64,000 nt of DNA from Clavibacter sp. B3I6 (GTDB lineage Bacteria; Actinomycetota; Actinomycetes; Actinomycetales; Microbacteriaceae): positions 1,364,001 to 1,428,000 of the forward strand of contig NZ_JAUSYL010000001.1 in the NCBI RefSeq assembly GCF_030816895.1. The letters run 5' to 3'. The translations under genes and the position numbers were made by a program. Of the stretch, positions 56,922 to 64,000 are shown piece by piece (the first letter of the stretch is position 1; every line of letters begins with the position of its first letter). The notes below the pieces were generated by a model. The model ran no database searches, was not told the DNA's origin, and saw only the letters and a program-made list of their open reading frames with translations.

Positions 56922-58150
56922 CGGCTCTCCTCGAGGAGGAAGGAGGTGCGGGTCGCGTCGCTCGCGCGCAGCTCCGGCTCCCAGCGGGTGGCCGAGCGGA
57001 CGCCGCGGCTCATGCCGCGCGTCGAGTAGCCGCGCGTCATGCGGGCGGCGAGCTCCTCGTAGCCGTCGGCGATGGCGTCCCAGTCGTAGGTCTCCTCGGC
57101 GCGCTCCTGCAGGCGGGCGCCGATCGCGGCGGCCTCCTCCGTGTTCGCCTCAGCACCCTCGACGAGCGCGGCGACGCCGGCGGCGTCCGACCAGAAGCGG
57201 CCGTCGTCGCCGAGCACGTCGCGGTTGAAGACGTTGTCGTTCGCGAGCGTCGCGGTCGCGGCGCCCATGGCGCGCAGCAGCGACGGGTTGGTGCCGCCGA
57301 CCGAGTGGCCGTGGATGTAGGTCAGCGCGTGGGCGTAGAGCTGGTCGAGCTGCTCCTGGTCCCACACCCCGCCGAGGCGCTGGATGCGCGGGTCGGCCGA
57401 GGCGACCTGCTCGATGCGGTCGGTGTAGACGGCGCTATACGGCGCGGATCCGACGACGACGAGCGGGAGGGTGGCGTCCGAGGCGGTGTACCCGTCGACG
57501 ATGACGTCGACGTGGTTCTCCGGCTCGAAGCGCGCGACGACGAGGTGGTACCGGCCGGGCTCGAGGCCGAGCTCGGCGAGGCGGTCCGACGCGGGGTCGC
57601 GCAGGATGTTGGCGCCGTACGTGAGCAGCTCGGTGGGGATGCCGAACTCGTGGTCGTAGTAGTCGGCGATGCCCTGGGCGTCCGAGATCAGCGCGTCCGC
57701 GTCCTTGACGGCCATCTGCTCGGCGATCCGGTAGTACTTCTTGCCCATGCGGCCCCACTTGCCGCGCTTCCACTCGAGGCCGTCCACGTGCACGGCCGTG
57801 GCCGCGCCGCGCGAGCGGATGAGGTTGACGAACGGCGCGTTGGCGGCGTTGAACACGAAGGCCGCGTCCTGGCGCTTGCCGAAGGCCAGGTGGATCGCGG
57901 ACAGCGCGGTGTGGCTGAGCGTCTCGATCGACTTGGACTTGAGCGCGGGCAGGTGCACGAGCGTCATGCCGAGGTGGGTGCGGGGACGCGAGCGGTTCGC
58001 GGAGCGGCAGTAGACGGTGACGTCGTGGCCGCGGGCGGCGAGGCGCTGCCCGATCTCCTCGATGGCGGTCTCGAATCCGCCGTACGCGGCGGGGACCCCA
58101 CGGGTCCCGACCATGGCGATGCGGAGTCGACGCGGTTCGATAGCAGACAT
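56918..58150 (-). CDS. Glycosyltransferase with DUF1972 N-terminus
   Basis: 410 residues from ATG 58150. The start LRIAMVGTRGVPAAYGGFET is the DUF1972 signature found in rhamnosyl- and galactosyltransferases of EPS clusters. HVDGLEWKRGKWGRMGKKYY follows, and the GT-B donor half has YHLVVARFEPENHVDVIVDG and GGTNPSLLRAMGA. It starts 2 bp after the WbaP-like gene and overlaps the CDP-alcohol transferase gene by 4 bp. It probably adds the second sugar of the repeat unit. Confidence 0.92.
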   Translation of the reverse strand: MSAIEPRRLRIAMVGTRGVPAAYGGFETAIEEIGQRLAARGHDVTVYCRSANRSRPRTHLGMTLVHLPALKSKSIETLSHTALSAIHLAFGKRQDAAFVFNAANAPFVNLIRSRGAATAVHVDGLEWKRGKWGRMGKKYYRIAEQMAVKDADALISDAQGIADYYDHEFGIPTELLTYGANILRDPASDRLAELGLEPGRYHLVVARFEPENHVDVIVDGYTASDATLPLVVVGSAPYSAVYTDRIEQVASADPRIQRLGGVWDQEQLDQLYAHALTYIHGHSVGGTNPSLLRAMGAATATLANDNVFNRDVLGDDGRFWSDAAGVAALVEGAEANTEEAAAIGARLQERAEETYDWDAIADGYEELAARMTRGYSTRGMSRGVRSATRWEPELRASDATRTSFLLEESR

Positions 58151-58152
58151 GG

Positions 58153-59697
58153 TTAGTAGGCCCCCACGGGTCGGGTGAGCACACGGAAGGTGCGCCACAT
58201 GATCATGACGTCGCCGGTCAGGGACCAGTTCTCGACGTAGTACAGGTCGAGCCGGACGCTCTCGTCCCAGCTCAGGTCGCTCCGGCCGTTCACCTGCCAC
58301 ATGCCGGTGAGGCCCGGCTTGATGAACAGACGGCGGTGCACGTGGCTCTCGTAGCCCTGCACCTCGCGGCGCAGCGGCGGGCGGGGCCCCACGAGGCTCA
58401 TGTCGCCCACGAGGATGTTCCACAGCTGCGGCAGCTCGTCGAGCGAGTAGCGCCGGAGCACGGCGCCCACGCGGGTGACGCGCGGGTCGTTCCGCATCTT
58501 GAACAGCGGACCGGATCCCTCGTTCGCCGCCGTGAGCGCCTCGAGCTCCGCCTCGGCGGTGACCCGCATCGAGCGGAACTTGAGCATGTCGAACTCCTGG
58601 CCGCTCTTGCCGACGCGCTCCTGGCGGAAGATGGCGCCGCCGGGGCTGTCGAGGCGGACGACGACCGCGAGGACGAGCATCACGGGCGAGAGGACCACCA
58701 GCGCGAGGCCGGCGACCGCGATGTCGAGGGCCCGCTTCATCACGTGCTTGCCGCCCTCGAACTGCGGGATCTCGACGTGGATGAGCGGGAGGCCCTCGAC
58801 GGGGCGGAAGTGGATGCGCGGGCCGGCCACGTCGGTGAGCCGCGACGCGAGCACCAGCTCGATCGACGACCCCTCGAGCTCCCAGCCGAGCGTGCGGACG
58901 GCGTTGCTGCCGGCGCGCGGCTGGCTGGCGACGATGACGGCGTCGGCGGCGGTGCGGGCGGCGGCCGCGGCGACGGATCCGAGGTCGGAGACGACGGGGA
59001 TCGTGCGCCCGCCGACCTCGAGGCCGGCGAGGTGCTCGTCGATCGCGACGCCCACCACCGTGTAGCCGGAGGCGGGACGCAGCAGGATCTGCGCGGCGAC
59101 GTCCTCGACGTCGGCGCGGCTGCCCACGACGACGACGCGGGAGAGGTGGGCGCCCTGCACGCGGCGGCGGATGAGCCACCGGCGCCAGCTCCACCGGGCC
59201 GCGAGCAGCGCCACGACGCCGAGCGGGAAGGCGAGGACGACGTAGCCGCGGGCGATGTCGACCTTGAGGAGGAGGAACCCGATCGCGAGCGCCCCGAAGG
59301 TGATGGCCGACGCGTTGACGACGCGCTTGTACTCGGCGGCCCCGACGCCGACGATGCGGACGTCCCGGGTGCGGAAGGCGCCGAGCACGGCGATCCAGGC
59401 GCCCACGACGATCACCGAGACGACGCCGTAGTCGACCTGCACGGACCCGGCCTCGACCGCCGCGTCCCCCGTGCCGAAGCGCGTGAGCTGGGCGGCGAGG
59501 ACGGTGGCGATGATGATCGCCCAGTCGGTCGCGATGAGCCGGGTGCGGTAGTCGCGGGCCCAGCGGCGGCCCGACGGGACGGCGGGGACGGCGGGCGCGA
59601 CGCCGGATCCGATGATCGGGCGGTGCGCGGAGCGGCGCTCCGGGCGCACGCGGGTGCGCTCGCCCCGGGTCGCGGGGCGGTTCCTCGTGGTGCTCAT
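58153..59697 (-). CDS. Undecaprenyl-phosphate sugar phosphotransferase (WbaP/CpsE-like)
   Basis: 514 residues from ATG 59697; longer in-frame starts run into shadow sequence. Four membrane segments (about 55-180) and a CoA-binding-like domain (SRVVVVGSRADVEDVAAQIL) precede the catalytic Bac_transf domain. It shows KRALDIAVAGLALVVLSPVM, DMLKFRSMR, LPQLWNILVGDMSLVGPRPP and KPGLTGMWQVNGRSDLSWDE. It moves a hexose-1-phosphate onto undecaprenyl phosphate, starting the EPS repeat unit. It is the first gene of the WbaP-GT-CDP-GT operon. The 390-bp region upstream has no gene. Confidence 0.95.
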   Translation of the reverse strand: MSTTRNRPATRGERTRVRPERRSAHRPIIGSGVAPAVPAVPSGRRWARDYRTRLIATDWAIIIATVLAAQLTRFGTGDAAVEAGSVQVDYGVVSVIVVGAWIAVLGAFRTRDVRIVGVGAAEYKRVVNASAITFGALAIGFLLLKVDIARGYVVLAFPLGVVALLAARWSWRRWLIRRRVQGAHLSRVVVVGSRADVEDVAAQILLRPASGYTVVGVAIDEHLAGLEVGGRTIPVVSDLGSVAAAAARTAADAVIVASQPRAGSNAVRTLGWELEGSSIELVLASRLTDVAGPRIHFRPVEGLPLIHVEIPQFEGGKHVMKRALDIAVAGLALVVLSPVMLVLAVVVRLDSPGGAIFRQERVGKSGQEFDMLKFRSMRVTAEAELEALTAANEGSGPLFKMRNDPRVTRVGAVLRRYSLDELPQLWNILVGDMSLVGPRPPLRREVQGYESHVHRRLFIKPGLTGMWQVNGRSDLSWDESVRLDLYYVENWSLTGDVMIMWRTFRVLTRPVGAY

Positions 59698-60006
59698 CGC
59701 GTGCCGGGCAGCGCGTCGAGCGGTCGCGGGGTGTCGTGGGATCGGGTGGGTGCGGGGAGGCGCGGACGACGGGTTCGGTCCAGCGCCGATGACGGGTTCA
59801 TCGGGTAAGTTCCTGCGTTTCGGGTTACAGGTGGGTGGTGCGGGGTGCGACGGGGTCCGGGTAGACCTCGTCCGGTTCACGGCTCCGTGTGGACGCGGCT
59901 GGGTGGGCCGGTCCGGGAGTGGACGTCGCGGGTACGACGGGTGAACACCGGGTGGTGACGGTGGCAATGCTAGATGTTCCCTGTGCCCCGTCGCCCCTCC
60001 CCCTTC

Positions 60007-60019
60007 GGGGGGGGGGGGG
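60007..60019. repeat. Homopolymer of 13 G
   Basis: Thirteen consecutive G between the terminator of the beta-helix gene and the likely promoter of the WbaP operon. Its length in the cell is likely to vary, and the count in the sequence may be inexact. Confidence 0.85.
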
Positions 60020-60033
60020 CACGCCCGCACGCG

Positions 60034-60070
60034 AGGACGGGCCGGTCCCCCGAGGGGACCGGCCCGTCCT
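60034..60070 (-). terminator. Terminator of the beta-helix gene
   Basis: AGGACGGGCCGGTCCCC (60034-60050) pairs perfectly over 17 bp with 60054-60070, 20 bp after the stop. Confidence 0.8.
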
Positions 60071-60089
60071 GTCGACGGATCGCGCGGGA

Positions 60090-62672
60090 TCAGCCGGCGG
60101 TCGCGCCGAGCGTCCGGGATCCGGTCAGGAGACCCGTCAGCGAGCCGATGAGCGCCGGGACGCCGACCGCCACGGAGGACTGCGACGAGGCGATCTCGCT
60201 CGTGATGCGCAGGTCGGGACCGAGGACCCTCCGGCCGATGACCTCGATGCTCGTCCGGTCGTTGCCGGTCGCGTCGCGGAACGCGGCCATGGTGCCGTAG
60301 ACGGCCGGGTTGCCGTCTCCTCGCGACCAGATGACGGCCCAGCCGGGGCTGCCGGCCTGGTCGCGCTGGTACACGTTGCCCGCCGTGCGGATGCCCATCT
60401 GCGCCGCGGACCGCTTGTGCGTGTGGTCCTCGACCGCGAGCAGGGCGTTGCCCGTGCTGCCCTGGAGCACGTTGTTCGAGATCGTGATGTCGGTCACGAC
60501 CCAGGTCACCGTGGGGTCCGGCAGCTTCTGGCGGGGGTCGTGGCCGGGGGTGGACAGGTTCGTCGCGACCCGGTCGCCCTGCGAGATGTCGATGTCCCGG
60601 TTGTTGGCGGAGAAGGTGTTGTTCCACACGCCGATGTGCCCGGAGTTCTCGATCCAGAGCCCCTCCTCGCCGCTGCGGGCGATGACGTTGTCCGCCACCG
60701 TCACGGTGGAGGACAGCTCGAGCACGATGCCGGCGCCCGTGTTGTCGAGGACGTCGTTGCCCGTGAGCGTGATGTCGTAGACGGACTCGTCGAACCACAG
60801 GCCGTTGCCGGCGTTGCGCTGGAAGTCGCTGTCGAGCACCTGGATGTCGCGCGAGCGTCCGATCTTGAAGCCGCCGGACACCGGGGCGCGGTTGAAGCGC
60901 TCGAGGTTGTTGTCCGCCACGAGCAGTCGCGTCGCGACCAGGCGGTCCGCGTAGACCGCGCGCATCCCGATCATGCCGTTCCGTGCCGACGTCACCGCGG
61001 TGAGCCGGGCGTCGGTCGCCATGACCGAGAGCCCGATGGTGGCGATGTCCGTGATGGCGACGTTCTCGAACGCGACGCGCGTGCCGTGGATCTGGACCGC
61101 ACCCTGGTCCGGGACGGAGGGGGCGTACCGGCGGATCCCGATGCCGCGCACGGTGCTGCCGTCCCCGCGCACCTGGAGGGCGCTGATGAGGTCGCTCGAG
61201 CGCACGCCGGCGGAGCGAGGATCGGAGCCGACGTAGAGGCGGTCGGCCGCACGGTCGACGAAGAACGTGCCCGGGACGACCTGGGCGCGCGACGCGACCT
61301 GCCGCTGTGCGGTGCCCCCGAACCAGACCTGGTCGGGGTGCGCCGCGAGCGGGTACGCGGGGTTGACGAACGACCAGCTGGCCGATGTGCCGTCGGGCGC
61401 GCCCCGCGTGTAGGTGGGGCTGGTGTCGAACGACAGGTCCCATCGGGGCGCGTACCAGCCGGATCCGGACGCCACCCACTCGCTGAGCTTCCTGCTGCCG
61501 TCGAGCCAGACCTTCTCGCCCGGGTAGGACTGCAGGGTCAGCGCCTCGCCCTTGGGCATCACCACCGACTCGTGGTACGTGCCGCCGCGGACGACGATCG
61601 TGCGCCCGGAGGCCGCGACGTCGACGGCCCGCTGGATGGTGCGGAGGGGCGCGGACGACGATCCGGACGCCGAGTCCGAGCCGGTCGTCGCGACGAACAG
61701 CGCGGTGGCGGGCACGGCGTAGCGGGTGGAGCCGACGGGCGCGGAACCCGATCCCGGACGGGCGTCGGAGAGGGGGATCGCCTGCTCCGCGTCGCCGGTG
61801 CCCGGTGCTGGCGCCGGAGCGGGTGCCGGCGCCGGAGCGGGTGCCGGAGCGGGAGCGGGAGCCGGTGCGGGTGCGGGTGCCGGTGCCGGTGCGGGCGACG
61901 CCGTCAGCGGGCGGACGGCGAGGTCGTCGAAGGAGACGGCCTGGGCACCGGAGGAGGCCGACAGGTACGACCAGACGCGCACGCCGGATCCCGACGCGAG
62001 GCGGGCCCCGCTCGAGTCGGCGGCCACCGCCTGCCAGGCGGGGACGGCCTGGGCGTCGAGCCAGGCCCGGGCGTCCACGGACACCGTGGCGCTGCCGGAG
62101 ACGCGGGACTGCAGGGTGATCGCCTGGCCCGGCTGCACGCCCCGGGCGACGACCGCGCCGGGGACGAGGGTGGTCTGCGCGGCGGTGGACCCGTTGACGC
62201 GGATGACCGACAGGTACGCGGTGCCGCCGCTGTCGATCCGGACGGTCGACTGGTAGTAGGACGACCCCGACGCGCGCTGCTGGAGACCTGCGGAGACGCC
62301 GTTGCCCTTGGCGGGGATGCGCGGCACCGTCACGCGGATGGTGCTCTCGCTGTCCGCGGGCGCCGTCGCGGGCAGGGTGGCAGCCGCGGCGACGCCGGGG
62401 CCCTTGAGGTCGATGACCCCGCGCGCGCCGTTGACGCGGAACGCGTCGGGCACGTCGTGCGAGTACGGGGCCGAGCCGGACGCCGCGCCCCATCCGCCGC
62501 TCGTGCTGCGGGTGAAGGAGTCGGTGTACACCGGAGCCCCCGCGACCATGTCCTGTCCGGTGGCCGCGCGCGCGGCTTCCGGGACGACCAGTGCGGCGGG
62601 GACGGCGAGGCCGATCGCGACGGCGAGCGCGATCAGATGTCGAGGGCGGGCATGCGGGGATGAGGGCATCAT
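60090..62672 (-). CDS. Secreted right-handed beta-helix protein with N-terminal module
   Basis: 860 residues from ATG 62672 (a second ATG follows at once). Signal peptide 1-~36 (LIALAVAIGLAVPAALVVP, then cleavage after AARA). Residues ~45-255 resemble the terminal module of the giant protein (DSFTRSTSGGWGAASGSAPY, later SSYYQSTVRIDSGG and ADSSGARLASGSGVRVWSYL). An (Ala-Pro)n linker (~257-290) leads to a parallel beta-helix (~325-810) beginning FVATTGSDSASGSSSAPLRT, DUF1565-like, with NNxF-type turns. This fold is usual in polysaccharide lyases, hydrolases and C5-epimerases. Acting on the EPS of this locus is a reasonable inference; no catalytic residues can be assigned. Confidence 0.88.
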   Translation of the reverse strand: MMPSSPHARPRHLIALAVAIGLAVPAALVVPEAARAATGQDMVAGAPVYTDSFTRSTSGGWGAASGSAPYSHDVPDAFRVNGARGVIDLKGPGVAAAATLPATAPADSESTIRVTVPRIPAKGNGVSAGLQQRASGSSYYQSTVRIDSGGTAYLSVIRVNGSTAAQTTLVPGAVVARGVQPGQAITLQSRVSGSATVSVDARAWLDAQAVPAWQAVAADSSGARLASGSGVRVWSYLSASSGAQAVSFDDLAVRPLTASPAPAPAPAPAPAPAPAPAPAPAPAPAPAPAPGTGDAEQAIPLSDARPGSGSAPVGSTRYAVPATALFVATTGSDSASGSSSAPLRTIQRAVDVAASGRTIVVRGGTYHESVVMPKGEALTLQSYPGEKVWLDGSRKLSEWVASGSGWYAPRWDLSFDTSPTYTRGAPDGTSASWSFVNPAYPLAAHPDQVWFGGTAQRQVASRAQVVPGTFFVDRAADRLYVGSDPRSAGVRSSDLISALQVRGDGSTVRGIGIRRYAPSVPDQGAVQIHGTRVAFENVAITDIATIGLSVMATDARLTAVTSARNGMIGMRAVYADRLVATRLLVADNNLERFNRAPVSGGFKIGRSRDIQVLDSDFQRNAGNGLWFDESVYDITLTGNDVLDNTGAGIVLELSSTVTVADNVIARSGEEGLWIENSGHIGVWNNTFSANNRDIDISQGDRVATNLSTPGHDPRQKLPDPTVTWVVTDITISNNVLQGSTGNALLAVEDHTHKRSAAQMGIRTAGNVYQRDQAGSPGWAVIWSRGDGNPAVYGTMAAFRDATGNDRTSIEVIGRRVLGPDLRITSEIASSQSSVAVGVPALIGSLTGLLTGSRTLGATAG

Positions 62673-63039
62673 TCGGGCGGGTCCTTGCTCGGGTGGGCCC
62701 GTCGGCATGCGGGGCTCGGTGCCCCCCGTACGGGGTGGGTTTGATGAAGATAACCCAAAATCGGGCCATGGTGTCCCCCGAACGGAGGACACGTCATGAG
62801 TTCGTGGCCCGAGCTCGTCGCCACCCCCCGTTCGAGTGCACGCCTTCCGCCCGGGCGGCGACGCGCCGTAGGATCCACTGAGGTCCACCGCTCCCCGTCG
62901 CCCCCACCCAGGGCGGCCGACGTACCCGCGTCGCGTGAGCAGGAGGACCTCCGCCCGGCGTACCCGCACCGGGCTGCACCCGATCCCGCATCCCGGCGTA
63001 CCCGCGCCCGGCCGCGGACTACACGAGACACGACGAGCC
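62673..63039. other. Divergent region between the beta-helix and cytidylyltransferase genes
   Basis: 367 bp without a supported gene. It holds the leader element at 62681-62697, the perfect palindrome CCCCGTACGGGG (62724-62735) and an AT-rich island around 62742-62765 (minus: GGGTTATCTTCATC) where TTATCT may be the -10 for the beta-helix gene. Confidence 0.5.
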
Positions 63040-63537
63040 ATGACCCGAATCGGCTACGCCGCTGGAGCATTCGACCTGTTCCACGTCGGCCACCTCAACA
63101 TCCTCAAGCACGCCAAGAGCCAGTGCGACTTCCTCATCGCGGGGGTCGTCTCCGACGAGATGCTCGAGCGCAACAAGGGCATCACGCCCGTGGTGCCGCT
63201 CGCCGAGCGCCTCGAGATCGTGAGCCACATCAGCTACGTCGACGAGGCCCGCGCGGAGACGCTGCCGGACAAGCTCGACACCTGGCGCGACGTGCGCTTC
63301 GACGTCTTCTTCAAGGGCGACGACTGGCGCGGCACCCCGAAGGGCGAGCGCCTCGAGGCCGAGTTCGCGGCGGTGGGCGTGGAGGTCGTGTACTTCCCGT
63401 ACACGATGCACACCTCGAGCACGCGGCTCCGTCGCGCGCTCGACGTCCTCAGCGGCGTCGGCGCGACCGCGGCGAGCCCGCTCGCCACGCTGCCGCAGCC
63501 GGCGGGCCACGCGACGCAGACGCTGGTCAGCCGCTAG
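63040..63537 (+). CDS. Cytidylyltransferase, TagD-like
   Basis: 165 residues from ATG 63040. The start RIGYAAGAFDLFHVGHLNIL has the HxGH nucleotide-binding motif (His15, His18), KGDDWRGTPKGERLE follows, and the family's TSSTRLRR element is near 127. It resembles glycerol-3-phosphate cytidylyltransferases, which make CDP-glycerol, though ethanolamine-phosphate or another alditol phosphate could be the substrate. The C-terminal 25 residues are unconserved. It lies at the right end of the EPS locus and could feed the CDP-alcohol transferase at 56112. Confidence 0.9.
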   Translation: MTRIGYAAGAFDLFHVGHLNILKHAKSQCDFLIAGVVSDEMLERNKGITPVVPLAERLEIVSHISYVDEARAETLPDKLDTWRDVRFDVFFKGDDWRGTPKGERLEAEFAAVGVEVVYFPYTMHTSSTRLRRALDVLSGVGATAASPLATLPQPAGHATQTLVSR

Positions 63538-63582
63538 GGCGGCGGCCGGTCGACCCGAGGGCCGGCCGTTCCGCCGTTCCCG

Positions 63583-64000
63583 TCAGTCGATCGGCGCCAG
63601 CCGGTCCGCCGCGCGCTCCGTCGCCTCGAGCAGCGCGTCGAGGATGCCGGGCTCGTCGAACGCGTGCCCGGCGTCCGGCACCATCGTGAAGCGCGCCTCG
63701 GGCAGCGCCCGGTGCAGGTCCCACGCGGTCGCGGGCGGCGTGCACATGTCGTAGCGGCCCTGCACGATCTCCGCCGGGATCCCGCGGAGCAGGTGCGCGT
63801 CGCGGATGAGCTGGCCGTCCTCCATCCACCCGCCGTGCACGAAGAAGTGGTTCTCGATGCGCGCGAACGCGAGCGCGTAGGTCGGCTCGGCGAACCGCGC
63901 CACCAGCTCGGGTCGCGGCAGCAGCGTGATCCCCGACGCCTCCCAGGTGGACCACGCGACCGCGGCCGGCCCGTGCACCGCGGGGTCCGGATCCGCCAGC
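63583..64000 (-). CDS. Proline iminopeptidase (C-terminal part)
   Basis: About 138 residues are visible; the N-terminus with the nucleophile lies beyond the right edge. The frame is open to the end, beginning LADPDPAVHGPAAVAWSTWE. ARIENHFFVHGGWMEDGQLI, the catalytic Asp in VQGRYDMCTPPATAW and the His in VPDAGHAFDEPG match S33-family prolyl aminopeptidases. These release N-terminal proline in the cytosol. It is convergent with the cytidylyltransferase and probably not part of the EPS locus. Confidence 0.88.
   Translation of the reverse strand, partial: LADPDPAVHGPAAVAWSTWEASGITLLPRPELVARFAEPTYALAFARIENHFFVHGGWMEDGQLIRDAHLLRGIPAEIVQGRYDMCTPPATAWDLHRALPEARFTMVPDAGHAFDEPGILDALLEATERAADRLAPID

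Larger units (their letters stand above)
59698..60089. other. Intergenic region with promoter, poly-G tract and terminator
   Basis: 390 bp without a gene. TAGCAT on the minus strand (59972-59967) could be the -10 of the WbaP operon, with a leader of about 260 nt. A run of 13 G lies at 60007-60019 and a strong terminator at 60034-60070. Confidence 0.6.

Noticed and set aside
61795..61905. Tandem GGTGCCGG/GGAGCGGGT-like DNA repeats
   Set aside because: They encode the (Ala-Pro)n linker of the beta-helix protein, a common low-complexity hinge, with no sign of separate function.
59698..62769. Upstream extension of the WbaP frame to 62769
   Set aside because: The extra ~1000 residues are a frame-shifted shadow of the beta-helix gene, and the true start at 59697 gives the normal family length.

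Overview
The window is a very high-GC actinobacterial chromosome segment. Codon use, the tilS-hpt-ftsH-folE-folP-folBK-panC-lysS gene order, ClpC, bPH2/DUF3180 membrane proteins and a plant-polymer hydrolase all fit Microbacteriaceae, and Clavibacter is the best guess (inferred, no database search was possible). I see no transposase, integrase, phage gene, rRNA or CRISPR array. Genes are tightly packed, often with 4-bp ATGA/GTGA overlaps.

Layout. 1-5.4 kb holds a sugar ABC binding protein (partial) divergent from a LacI regulator with two matching operators, a MarR-MFS pair and a large LuxR-type regulator. 5.4-8.6 kb holds rplJ-rplL with a leader and an epimerase/aldo-keto reductase pair. 8.8-11.3 kb is clpC with a ClgR-like box upstream. 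11.4-24.7 kb is one long minus-strand operon read from tilS: hpt, ftsH, folE, folP, a membrane protein, a fused folB-folK, DUF3180, two bPH2 proteins, a DUF2520 Rossmann protein, panC, lysS and two tiny membrane proteins. ppa is divergent from tilS and carries a frameshift. 25.4-28.1 kb holds two paralogous secreted peptidoglycan hydrolases (NlpC/P60 and M23). 28.5-28.85 kb has tRNA-Glu, tRNA-Asp and tRNA-Phe.

28.9-39.7 kb is accessory: a macrodomain protein, an acyltransferase, a GH15 enzyme, DUF2071-MarR divergent from a TspO-like protein, an epimerase, a GH10 xylanase without a signal peptide, and a frameshifted sensor kinase.

39.7-63.5 kb is a Wzx/Wzy-type exopolysaccharide locus. It has a flippase, at least four glycosyltransferase polypeptides (one a fusion of two GT2 domains), a Wzc-like chain-length kinase, a Wzy-like polymerase and a WbaP-like initiating transferase. 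It also has a CDP-alcohol phosphotransferase with a matching cytidylyltransferase, and two large secreted proteins: a 2050-residue propeller/LamG/PKD protein and a beta-helix protein. The two secreted proteins share an unnamed terminal module and a matching leader sequence, so they look like co-regulated extracellular partners of the polysaccharide. The window ends in a partial proline iminopeptidase. The EPS locus, with its two modular secreted proteins and the predicted CDP-linked decoration pathway, is the strongest candidate for something undescribed.
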